A DNA stretch of 31,844 bases from Proteromonas lacertae (Eukaryota; Sar; Bigyra; Opalinata; Proteromonadidae): NCBI GenBank assembly GCA_002245135.1, contig NGBS01000641.1, forward strand, positions 1 to 31,844, written 5' to 3'. The translations under genes were made by a program, and so were the position numbers. Below, piece after piece: positions 1-8,014 of the stretch. Numbering within the stretch: position 1 is the first letter of the stretch; each line of letters starts with the position of its first letter. Under the pieces are notes generated by a model. That model saw only the letters and a list, made by a program, of their open reading frames with translations. It was not told the origin of the DNA and searched no databases.

Positions 1-127
1 ATATCACGAGTAATTTCAAAAAGCATACTTGATGATGCCCACTTAATGACTCAAAAAATATATCTATTCTTGGTACATTATTTTATAAAACTTAAATATT
101 TTGCTTAAAAATTTTCTACATCTGGAG

Positions 128-718
128 TTAAATTGAATTAATTATTAGTTCGCTTGTTATTATTCTAACAGGATTTAGTATTTCTATTTGCAAATATGTT
201 TGAAAAGCTGCATATCTTACAAAGCAATAACAGTTTGGTAAAACTTGTCTTGCTTGAACAATTTCTAATTGACCATCTACAGATTTTTAATATCATGTTA
301 TTTCACCCATAGAACTCCATTTTATACGATTCTCCATTTTCCATGAACTATCTTGATATTCACTTCGATATCCTATATAGGACATTATAAATTGACATTA
401 TAGAATTGAATTAGCATCATCATAAATTGTAGAATAAAAACATAACATATTATGTATGCTCTTATCCCAGCTCTCTAATTTGGTCTTTCCAATGACATTC
501 ACAATTCCATCAATTTTCTCACTAGTTGCACTATCAATACCACCACCTGATCCAGATGATCCTCCTGTACCACTATTCTTGATATCGACCAACATTTCTC
601 TAATCGATTTAGCATCTCCAACTTTTTCTCCCAAATTGCTTGTAATCGATGTCAGTGCCCTCGTGACAGGTGTTAGATCTGTTGATACAGCTTGTTTTTT
701 AATAGGACGGCCAAACAT
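128..718 (-). pseudogene. Fibre-like (attachment-type) protein remnant, element 1
   Basis: An open piece at 398-718 starts MFGRPIKKQ. It has a polar, possibly coiled-coil N-terminal part and then a Gly/Ser linker (GTGGSSGSGGG). A second open piece at 128-286 ends in TAA. Between them the reading frame is broken by stops, so the gene looks decayed. It occupies the place of the 261-residue protein at 27177-27962, which has the same plan: helical N-terminus, Ser/Gly-rich linker, C-terminal globular part. An attachment-fibre role is inferred from this plan and from position after the ATPase. No family was recognised by sequence. Confidence 0.45.
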
Positions 719-772
719 AAAATATAGCAAAATAAACAAAAAATTATATTAGTGACAATATGGGGATTATTA

Positions 773-1627
773 TTATTCCGAATCGCTGGATAAACTTGAT
801 GAATCAGTGGACTCATCATCGCTGCTATAGGAAATGAGGTGATCATATTTATTATTGTGATTATAGCTATTATTACTATTATCTCTAATTCTACTATCAA
901 AATTCACTCTAAATTCATGATTATATAAATCGATATATAAAAATGAGTGATTACTCTGTTTGGTTGCATAATCATAATATGATTTGAAAACATCGAAATC
1001 GATCCATATATCTAAACTTGCATACAAATTTCTTAAATTAGCCATACTCAGGTTTTTGAATACCAAACAGTAATCAAGCTGTAAACGAACTGAGGGAGTA
1101 ATGTCAGTGACATATTGACTTGATATAATTACTTTTGACTTGTAATGACGATTTGACTTAAGTAATTTCGAAACGGATTTATTTCTTAAATCAAATGATA
1201 TATCATCGAATATAAATATTTCTCTGGGTAATCATAATTATCTTTGTCTATATCTTTGATATTATCTAATACTGCATCCAATATATTCACTCTATCTTCA
1301 TTCACTACTGAATCATAGCAATGGTACTCAATTTGGTTATACTTGAGCATATCAGTGATTTTCTCATATATGATATCTTGGATATAGTTGCAACGAAAAA
1401 ATACACTACTTGGTCATATCCCTTTTTTAGCAAGTGTTGGATCATATTAAATATAAGTGTAGTCTTACCACTGTTTTTCTTAGCTAAAATAAATATGTTG
1501 CAGAATGGCTCCTGAAAATAGTCATATCAAGGACACTATCTTTGGAACGTTTTCCACATCCTTTGACTACTGTCTCAACAGGATTTATGACTATGTTGTT
1601 TATTTTTTCTAAATTAACTTTACTCAT
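773..1627 (-). pseudogene. FtsK/HerA-type DNA-packaging ATPase, frameshifted, element 1
   Basis: The product would pump viral DNA into the capsid (A32-like packaging ATPase). Read in successive frames the region matches the intact ATPase at 28007-28768 end to end. It begins at an ATG at 1627 and keeps a Walker A segment (AKKNSGKTT), a Walker B-like segment (IFIFDD) and an SSQY segment. The C-terminal part at 773-1066 is open. Three frame changes are needed, near 1527, 1385 and 1220, so the gene is probably dead. Its C-terminus ends in an acidic Ser/Asp tail (SSDDESTDSSSLSSDSE) that the intact copy lacks. The stop lies 55 bases before the fibre-like start. Confidence 0.8.
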
Positions 1628-1698
1628 AACAAAAATAACAAAAACATAATTATAAGAAATATAGCCGTTATCGATATTGATTATTTTTTAAACTACAC

Positions 1699-3163
1699 TT
1701 ACAATACCACTTCATTAATAGTGACCATACGTCCAGTGATGATATAGAAACGATGAGATATATCATTATTAGTAAAGTCATTTTACCAGGTGTTGAAAAT
1801 TCAAAGGTTATTTTCAAATCAGTAGCCAAAGGTCTACCTGCCTGGTTCTTAATATTGTCCAAGTCCTTAGAGCCAAAATTCAATATCTCAAAGAACTTGT
1901 CATTGAACTTCTTATCTTTTCTGAATATATCAAACATGAGTCTTGGAAATATTCACGGACAGTCATGAAGCTATCATAATATTGCATAAGTGTATAATCT
2001 GGCTGATATACAAAATCATTGATCATCCATCTGAATTGTGCATTTTCAGGTACATGTGCATATCTTTTTAATGATTCTATCCATGGCCTATAGATTATGT
2101 AACGAACAAATGGTCCATTGGAACTATTCAATGTGAATGAATAATTGAATATGCCAGATCCACCTGATGGTACAACAATTTGATGACATCTGAAATCATT
2201 GAATTGAATAGGTTTTGATAAACAATATTGTTTGGTATTATTGTTGCATTGAGTATCCTTGTTGATATAAGCATAGAATTTAAAATTCTTAAATGTCATA
2301 TTTTTAATACCACCATTCCTATCCCATGCTATAACATTATTTAAATCTTCATAACCATTTTCATCAATACAATATTCGGTTGGTGTATATGATTTCAAAT
2401 TTCCATAATTTGCTTTAGTTTGGAATCGAATGCATATATACATTCTCTCTCCAAAGAATACATCGCTCTTTAATGCAGCAAATGTATTGTAAAATTTACC
2501 TAGCTGTAATTTAAAATGTAATGTCTTTTTACTCTTATACACAGTAGCATTTGTTACTTTGTCATCACTTTCATTATAAATATATGCAGTATTAGTAAAT
2601 TCATCTTCCGTTTCTTTATCCATTTTCCATTTATTAACATCTTGAATAAGATAACTGTGTTCATCGTTACTCCAATCTAATTGTATTCCATCATAGTAAT
2701 TGTCTTGATAGAATATATCGCATCTCTTTCTAACTAATTCGTCCATAAATACACGATATGGTTCATATGAATCATCAAGCTTGACCAGATCTGTTCCAGT
2801 CTGATTACAAATTCTAAAAGAGGCCAAGCCAAACCCTTCTTTAATTCCTCCAATTGTACTTGGATATAAATCATCATCTTTATTTATAAGTTTCTTACTT
2901 AAATCTGCTCTAACAGCACCTACTTCTGAACCTTTTGCTAATGGTTCTGTTTCTACATCTATATCGAATTGGATATATGACTTAGCTAAATTGATAATAT
3001 TATCTCCACTTATCTCCCATCTAATCTCTTCTGTATACGTGTTATCACTTAGAGTATATTCTGATGTTGATCCCATCGGAGTCAATCTCACATAATTATA
3101 GAAGGGTAGCATCACAGGGACATCTACACCATGTTTCTGTTCTTTTGGAATAGATAAAGCCAT
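1699..3163 (-). pseudogene. Major capsid protein (double jelly-roll type), frameshifted, element 1
   Basis: The product would form the hexon-like capsomers of an icosahedral virion. The start MALSIPKEQKHG is chosen because it aligns with the start of the intact MCP at 30278. Conserved landmarks include WEISGDNIINLAKSYIQFDI near the N-terminus, a typical first-strand signature of Polinton/adintovirus capsid proteins. Others are FNYSFTLNSS and RWMINDFVYQPDYT towards the C-terminus. The first 400 or so codons are open. One frameshift lies near 1940 and a second near 1785, after which the true C-terminal end (YIITG region) is read in another frame to a stop at 1699. The gene follows the penton stop by 31 bases. 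Confidence 0.82.
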
Positions 3164-3194
3164 TAGAAAACAAAAGAATAAAGAAATATAAAAA

Positions 3195-4154
3195 TTAGAC
3201 TTTAAATACAACAATATCTAAATTAAACTCAATATTATCAAGATTAAGTTCATAGCCATTTTGTTGAGTAATCTGAATAGTGATCATACCATTGTTATAG
3301 GTATTATTAAATCTCTTTGATGTATTCAATATGTCATTATTCTGATATGTAATAAATGGTAACTCAGGATTTGAAACGGGTATATTTTCTAATACATTTG
3401 AATCCTGCATAATATTCACTATGTCTAATCTAATGGATATAGAATTAACCCATATCAAAGATGGACGAAATGGTAATTGAGTAAATGGGAATGGCTTAAC
3501 CATAATTTCTTGTTGATTCTCTGGTTCTTCAGATGGAATATATTCTTTAAAACAACACCAGTAATTGTTTTTGGGTATACCTAATATTTTGTAACTAAGA
3601 TCTTTGGTGATGATCTCTAATTTTTCTATCCAATATACTGGGTCTTTTTGATAGTATATAATATTCATATCATTAGCTACCTCAATATGATATGTTTGAT
3701 TATCATCGAAATTGTCTATACGAAATAAATCTCCTTTTCCTTGTATAATAGACACATGTGAACCTTCTTCATTATATGCATCATCTTTTATTCCAAAAAC
3801 ATCATATGTCATATTTTTGACTAAATTATTAATCATACTTAATATCTGAGTTTCATCATAGAATCCTTCTGGTATTTTGAGGTGTTTTATGATGTTTGGA
3901 TACTTTGGTGCATCTACTTGAACATTATGTCTCCATCCCAATGTGAATACTAATGAAAACTCATCATTTGTTTCTTCCTGTATAGTTGGGAATGAATTGG
4001 GTATAACAGCATGTAATAAGCTGACATGAGTATAATCATCATCGAATGATTGCAATTTTAATGTCTTCTTATACTTGTTTCCTCCACCCATGGAATCAGA
4101 TAATACAATCATATCAGAATTTAAGTAGTATACACGATGATTCGAAACTAACAT
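3195..4154 (-). CDS. Penton-type minor capsid protein (single jelly roll), element 1
   Basis: This 319-residue protein would occupy the fivefold vertices. It aligns with the protein at 30336-31307 in several blocks: SLLHAVIPNSFPTIQEETND near residue 50, RPSLIWVNSISIRLDIVN, NIPVSN, and a C-terminal QITQQNGYELNLDNIEF. An N-terminal AVIPN...Y/F-TI block of this type is characteristic of penton proteins in Polinton-like and related viruses. The reading frame is complete, in contrast to the three broken genes downstream of it. Its ATG lies 85 bases from the divergent gene at 4240, so a shared bidirectional promoter is likely. The penton identity rests on order, length and motif, so it is firm for homology to element 2 and moderate for function. 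Confidence 0.75.
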   Translation of the reverse strand: MLVSNHRVYYLNSDMIVLSDSMGGGNKYKKTLKLQSFDDDYTHVSLLHAVIPNSFPTIQEETNDEFSLVFTLGWRHNVQVDAPKYPNIIKHLKIPEGFYDETQILSMINNLVKNMTYDVFGIKDDAYNEEGSHVSIIQGKGDLFRIDNFDDNQTYHIEVANDMNIIYYQKDPVYWIEKLEIITKDLSYKILGIPKNNYWCCFKEYIPSEEPENQQEIMVKPFPFTQLPFRPSLIWVNSISIRLDIVNIMQDSNVLENIPVSNPELPFITYQNNDILNTSKRFNNTYNNGMITIQITQQNGYELNLDNIEFNLDIVVFKV

Positions 4155-4239
4155 AAGATAAAATCTATTTTGAAAATAAATTCGTTAATAATGTCAATAT
4201 TGTCATTATTAGTATTAATTACACTTTTATTTTTTAAAA
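4155..4239. promoter_or_regulatory. Divergent intergenic promoter region of element 1
   Basis: An 85-base AT-rich spacer separates the penton gene (-) from the gene at 4240 (+). It must hold both promoters. Element 2 has the same arrangement at 31308-31386. No specific box could be assigned. Confidence 0.4.
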
Positions 4240-4842
4240 ATGAATAACGATCAGGAGCACAAATATCGTACTGTGCCATATAACTTTTGGAACTCTGATA
4301 AACAAATACTCATTAATTGCTTTAGAAAGGATGGCAAAATGAGGGCACCAACCAAATCTAAATTATGGAATTTGATATGTGGCGAGAAAAAGGAATTAAC
4401 TTATAGTGAGATCAGATATATACTCAAATACGTCGATGAACAGTATAGATTAGACTTGGAATATAGATTCAAAAATGGATGTTGGTGGGATGAGAGTAAA
4501 GAGAAATTAATTCAAAGATTAGGTATTTCTGATGTAGATGAGACTGTGCGCATTACACCTAATATGTTCCTTGAGTGTGTTAACAAGATTAAGGAGAAAA
4601 GAAACCCATCCTTTGAAAAAACTCATCAATTATTAGAAAGTATTATTATGATGAATCATGAAGCTAATATATTACCTCCTCCTCCTCCTAATGATAGTAG
4701 TAATAAAGAAATAGAAGAAATACAAGTCAAGCTTGAAAATGACAATGACAATGTCAGTCTCACAGATTATGACTTATCTCCAATATCACCAAGATCCATT
4801 AAGGATGAATATATTAATAATAACCAATGTCTTGTAAGTTAG
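4240..4842 (+). CDS. Unknown 200-residue protein, element 1
   Basis: I do not recognise this protein. Residues 1-125 look globular and are rich in basic and aromatic residues (for example YRTVPYNFWNSDKQ and NGCWWDESKEKLIQRLG). Next comes a run of five prolines near residue 146, then an acidic, Ser-rich, probably disordered tail with two SP motifs (LSPISPRS). It is transcribed divergently from the penton gene and has no introns. A DNA-binding or regulatory role is possible from the globular-plus-acidic-tail plan, but there is no motif to prove it. It shows no clear similarity to the protein that starts at the equivalent place in element 2. Confidence 0.6.
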   Translation: MNNDQEHKYRTVPYNFWNSDKQILINCFRKDGKMRAPTKSKLWNLICGEKKELTYSEIRYILKYVDEQYRLDLEYRFKNGCWWDESKEKLIQRLGISDVDETVRITPNMFLECVNKIKEKRNPSFEKTHQLLESIIMMNHEANILPPPPPNDSSNKEIEEIQVKLENDNDNVSLTDYDLSPISPRSIKDEYINNNQCLVS

Positions 4843-4909
4843 TTTATTGATAATAAATACATTACTTTGATTAATTTTGTTTTCTTATATAAGATTCTCA
4901 TAAACACAC

Positions 4910-5146
4910 ATGGACTTTGATGTAATAACTGTTTTGCTTTCAGTTCTCGTATTTGTATTGTATATGATAGCTTTGGCTCTTTTCAAATACTTAAAGGCAC
5001 ACAATTGTATTCCAAACAATACAGACATAGAAGAACTTAGAAATAATATAGATGCCATGATGAATAAAGGGTTAGAACATGATAAGACACTTAAAGATAT
5101 TCAGTCTCTTATTGAAATCACTAAACAAAGGAAAATGACTATTTAA
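4910..5146 (+). CDS. Small single-pass membrane protein, element 1
   Basis: The product has 78 residues. Positions 6-27 form one strong hydrophobic helix (VITVLLSVLVFVLYMIALAL), preceded by only two acidic residues. The remainder (residues 30-78) is polar and charged with a heptad-like pattern, suggesting a short coiled coil. Small membrane proteins of this sort are common in dsDNA virus elements, where they may belong to an internal membrane or act in entry or release, but no family was recognised. The gene follows the one at 4240 by 67 bases on the same strand. Confidence 0.55.
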   Translation: MDFDVITVLLSVLVFVLYMIALALFKYLKAHNCIPNNTDIEELRNNIDAMMNKGLEHDKTLKDIQSLIEITKQRKMTI

Positions 5147-5206
5147 ATTTATTTCACTCTTTATATTATATTATTATATTATGTTTTTTTTATTTTTGGT
5201 TAAACT

Positions 5207-5294
5207 TGTATCTTACAACTAGCCCAAGTTGTAAGATACATCACAATTCAAGTTACAACTGGCGCCAGTTGTAACTTATATTACAATTCAAGTT
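5207..5294. repeat. Array of perfect inverted and direct repeats with AGTTGTAA half-sites
   Basis: Three parts are visible. First, 14-base arms at 5207-5220 and 5227-5240 are exact reverse complements around a 6-base spacer. Second, 5250-5277 is a perfect 28-base palindrome centred on GGCGCC. Third, ACAATTCAAGTT occurs at 5243-5254 and again at 5283-5294, 40 bases apart. The half-site TTACAACT/AGTTGTAA occurs four times. The array lies between a plus-strand gene ending at 5146 and a minus-strand gene ending at 5376, so it could be a double terminator, a protein-binding array or a replication or recombination site. Confidence 0.85.
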
Positions 5295-5375
5295 GCAAAG
5301 TGGCGGCCGGATATAGCAATACCAAACACACATATATTACATAAAAAACAGAATATATATATATATAGAATTACT

Positions 5376-5747
5376 TTAATTATCCATATTAGGAACTGGA
5401 ATACCATACTGATAATGCCTGCCATTATGCACAACTATACGATGTGGATCATTCTTTGGCGCGGCTCGTGGCCCGGCTCGTCTTGGTTTACGTTTTGCTC
5501 TATCTTTACTTCCTTTTGGTCTTCCTCTTTGTTTAGGTGGATTAGCAGCTAATAATCGTTCATACATTTTCATTAATTGTCTATATTGTAATTTAACTTT
5601 TGTTTTGTTTTGTAGTGCATTCTTTACTTTGTCTCTATACAAATCATAGCTCTTTCTCCATTTACTCCTATTAACTGATTTAGGAATATATGTATTCCAG
5701 TCTTTACTAATTTTAAACCCTTTTGGCCATCCTCCATAATAAGACAT
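5376..5747 (-). CDS. Basic AT-hook protein, candidate virion core/DNA-condensing protein
   Basis: The start MSYYGGWPKGF is preferred over an upstream ATG at 5819 because the extra residues are low-complexity AT-derived sequence; this gives 123 residues. Residues 1-70 are Lys/Arg/Tyr-rich. Residues 73-98 hold an AT-hook core (RGRP) inside a strongly basic stretch (KQRGRPKGSKDRAKRKPRR). The C-terminus ends VPNMDN. A small, very basic protein in a virus element suggests a core protein that packs DNA, like adenovirus pVII, but this is inference from composition. The codons of the RRAGPRAAP segment are unusually GC-rich for this window. Confidence 0.6.
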   Translation of the reverse strand: MSYYGGWPKGFKISKDWNTYIPKSVNRSKWRKSYDLYRDKVKNALQNKTKVKLQYRQLMKMYERLLAANPPKQRGRPKGSKDRAKRKPRRAGPRAAPKNDPHRIVVHNGRHYQYGIPVPNMDN

Positions 5748-5860
5748 GTTGAGATTTTTATAATTGATATTATTTAAAATATAGTAACTATTAATAGTAT
5801 GTTTATCAAACAAAAACAAACATATATAATAATAATAATAATAATAGAATTTTTAAGTAT

Positions 5861-6358
5861 TTAATCAGAGTCACTACTACTATCACTACTACTATCACTA
5901 CTACTACTACTACTACTAATTCCATCAGCAACATTTCTATCAACTGGATGTATGTGATAAAAATTCCCTCCATTCCATTGATAACTCATATGATGAAAAA
6001 CATATTTTTTAAATTTTTGAGGAATACAATCACCATCTGCATACTCATGTTCTCCATTTCTTAATTTTCTATTCATTACTAATATTGAAGCTCTTCTGTC
6101 ATACCCATAGGTTTTGAGGTTTATCATTAATTGATCGCCATGATGTCTATAATCACCTAGTGCTTCTGGATCATTTCTATTAGTTCTGAGTGAACCACAT
6201 ATAAACACCTTTACTTTATTTCTTTTTAATATTTTCATTGTTTTAATTGGAAATTGAATGACCCATCTATGTGCTCTATTGTCTCTATATCTATGAATAT
6301 AAAAAGCATATTCACCGTTAGGTTGTCTAAGCATATTATATGTTAAATGGTCAGGCAT
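5861..6358 (-). CDS. Unknown 165-residue protein with Ser/Asp tail, element 1
   Basis: I do not recognise this protein. Residues 1-140 look globular, rich in His, Arg and Tyr (for example YIHRYRDNRAHRWVIQF and YVFHHMSYQWNGGNFYHIHP). The C-terminal 17 or so residues are almost pure Ser and Asp (SSSSSSDSSSDSSSDSD), encoded by a TCA/AGT-type trinucleotide repeat. A similar tail ends the broken ATPase of the same element. The gene follows the AT-hook gene's strand, with a 113-base spacer holding an ATT repeat. The tail could be a casein-kinase-2 type phosphorylation tract. Confidence 0.55.
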   Translation of the reverse strand: MPDHLTYNMLRQPNGEYAFYIHRYRDNRAHRWVIQFPIKTMKILKRNKVKVFICGSLRTNRNDPEALGDYRHHGDQLMINLKTYGYDRRASILVMNRKLRNGEHEYADGDCIPQKFKKYVFHHMSYQWNGGNFYHIHPVDRNVADGISSSSSSSDSSSDSSSDSD

Positions 6359-6766
6359 ATTCTTTGTATTTTTTGCTATTATATATATTATTAAATTTTT
6401 ATGGGTCTAATCAATAAAGTTATTGTTTGTTTAGTAATACAAATGTTTGAGGTTTGTTTAAAAAAAATAATATCTCACGATCCATTGACATAATGAATAA
6501 TCTGATGTGTTTCTTATTATATGGCATATCATGAGCAATCGATTGATATAATTAGATTTCATATATGTTTCATAATCAAAGATGATTTAGATTATTGCCT
6601 GAAATGAGATATTGATATAATTGAGATGGGTATATACCCTAGTAAGTATATATAAATTATAGTTAGATTGTGTGCTAACCCTGTATATAAATATTAAAAA
6701 TATACAAGTTTGAATACTGGTTTGAGTTTGGCAGTTATATTATTAATTATTTTTTGAAATATCATC
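6359..6766. other. Intergenic, presumed right boundary zone of element 1
   Basis: This AT-rich stretch has no gene. It contains a 12-base perfect palindrome GGGTATATACCC at 6628-6639 and, nearer the next gene, the 18-base motif described at 6707. No terminal repeat or target duplication was seen, so the exact edge of the element remains unknown. Confidence 0.4.
6707..6724 (+). promoter_or_regulatory. 18-base upstream motif, copy A
   Basis: AGTTTGAATACTGGTTTG lies 42 bases before the ATG at 6767. It differs by one base from AGTTTGAATTCTGGTTTG at 9046-9063, which lies upstream of ZW10. Position and strand are alike in both cases, so a shared promoter element is a fair inference. Confidence 0.45.
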
Positions 6767-7488
6767 ATGGATAACAAAATTATTTTAAAACAGAGTATAG
6801 TATATCGAGTGAAAGTACCCAAAGTTCATGATGAAGAAGAATTTGATATAATATTAAATAATTTAAACGATGTTGCGAAAAATTGGAGACAACTATCCAG
6901 ATACCAGTATAAATATACATATATATTTTATAGATTCAAAGGAACTCGTTTAATTCCCAATCCACAGTTTCTCGTAGAAAGATTCAAATGCATATGGATA
7001 AAAGACCCAAAATTCAGAAAAGACTATTATAAGGATTTTAAGGAAGAGTTTATATATTGCTTTCAATACAAAAAATGTAAATGTAAATCAATTGTATGCA
7101 TTATCTTTATATATTTCCTTAGGTTGACAGAACAATTGATTATATATATGATTCGTTAAAAACATTAACATCTGATACAATGACTGAATTAGGGGATGGA
7201 GATTTTGTTGATGGATACAATCAAGAGTATGATGATGAATACGGAAATGTAGTGGAAGTTATTGAATTTGAACAACAAAATAAAGTTAAAGGAAATGTTA
7301 ATTGTGAATCGAATGTAGATTCAATAATATTAGTTGTTGATGAAGAAGTACATAAAGTAAATCAACAAAATGTGGTGAATTTATTTGATTATGGAAATGA
7401 AACTGTAGATTTATTTTCTTATGGTAAAGAAACTATAGATTTATTTTCTTATGGTAAAGAAGTAGTAAAACGCGATTTTTCTTATTGA
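6767..7488 (+). CDS. Unknown 230-residue protein, two exons
   Basis: The model joins 6767-7093 and 7123-7488. The 29-base GT-AG intron is in phase 0, and without it the frame stops early. I do not recognise the protein. Residues 1-109 are basic and aromatic (for example KYTYIFYRFKGTRLIPNPQF). The second exon encodes an acidic region and then three decapeptide repeats (VNLFDYGNET, VDLFSYGKET, IDLFSYGKEV), ending KRDFSY. The intron suggests a host gene rather than a viral one. It shares an 18-base upstream motif with ZW10. Confidence 0.6.
7375..7464 (+). repeat. Three in-frame 30-base repeats
   Basis: Three 30-base units encode a decapeptide with consensus (V/I)(N/D)LF(D/S)YG(N/K)E(T/V). Units two and three are nearly identical in DNA and unit one has drifted. 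They lie at the C-terminal end of the unknown protein. Confidence 0.85.
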
Positions 7489-7703
7489 ATCAGAAGAAGA
7501 AGAATGGCAATCAGAATATTAAATCATAATGAATCTTGAATTGGTTTTGTTTTGTTTTGTTTGGGTTAGTATTATAACTTATAAATTATATGGTGTGCTA
7601 ATTAACACCTTAAAATAATTATAAAAGAAATTAAGCTATTTTTGAAAAAAGCATTCGTTTCAAGATTTGACTTGAACTCCATTTTTTTTTTGTTTTATTT
7701 GAT

Positions 7704-7755
7704 ATAGGATGGTCACTATATGTTGTCATATCACACAGTATGGTGGCCATCCTAT
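7704..7755. repeat. Hairpin with 13-base arms
   Basis: ATAGGATGGTCAC at 7704-7716 pairs with GTGGCCATCCTAT at 7743-7755, with one G-U type mismatch. An inner ATATG/CATAT stem lies within the loop. It is non-coding and might be a small structured element or a miniature inverted-repeat remnant. Confidence 0.7.
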
Positions 7756-7905
7756 CTATCATTGTTTTTTGAATTTTTTTAAGAAAATTAAATTTCGATT
7801 ATGATCAGAAAGTCAAACTAAGGGCATATATGAGCCCAGCATAAATAGAGAAATCGATTGATATATTTATTATGCATTAAAAACGTTTCTAATGATGAAA
7901 AAACA

Positions 7906-7990
7906 ATATAGGGAAATAGCACACATTGAAACGGCTATTTTTTTGAATCAAAAACACATATAGGGAAATGGCACACTGTGCTATTTCCCT
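7906..7990. repeat. Direct plus inverted repeat (AGGGAAATRGCACA)
   Basis: ATATAGGGAAATAGCACAC at 7906-7924 recurs with one change at 7958-7976. TGTGCTATTTCCCT at 7977-7990 is its inverse. The second copy and the inverse form a near-perfect palindrome, and the first copy pairs with the inverse exactly across a 53-base loop. The element directly abuts the truncated reductase remnant. Confidence 0.75.
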
Positions 7991-8014
7991 TTATTATTCA
8001 TTATTATTAAAAAA

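Larger units (their letters stand above)
1..6358 (-). mobile_element. Element 1: decayed Polinton/adintovirus-like provirus (right part)
   Basis: The stretch carries, in transcription order on the minus strand, penton, MCP, packaging ATPase and a fibre-like gene, the morphogenesis block of Polinton-like and adintovirus-like dsDNA viruses. Each of the four has a counterpart in the same order and strand at 27177-31307. MCP, ATPase and fibre-like genes are frameshifted, while the penton gene is open. To the right lie two plus-strand and two minus-strand small genes without visible introns, which I assign to the element from context. The left end is outside the window. The right end is put after 6358 because the next gene contains a spliceosomal intron, but I saw no terminal inverted repeat or target duplication, so this boundary is an inference. 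No polymerase, integrase or protease is visible. Confidence 0.75.

Noticed and set aside
456-752. Plus-strand 98-residue frame over the element 1 fibre-like gene
   Set aside because: It is the antisense of the minus-strand remnant, with no independent support.
5207-5294. CRISPR array
   Set aside because: The repeats are palindromic half-sites with irregular spacing and no spacers, in a eukaryotic context.
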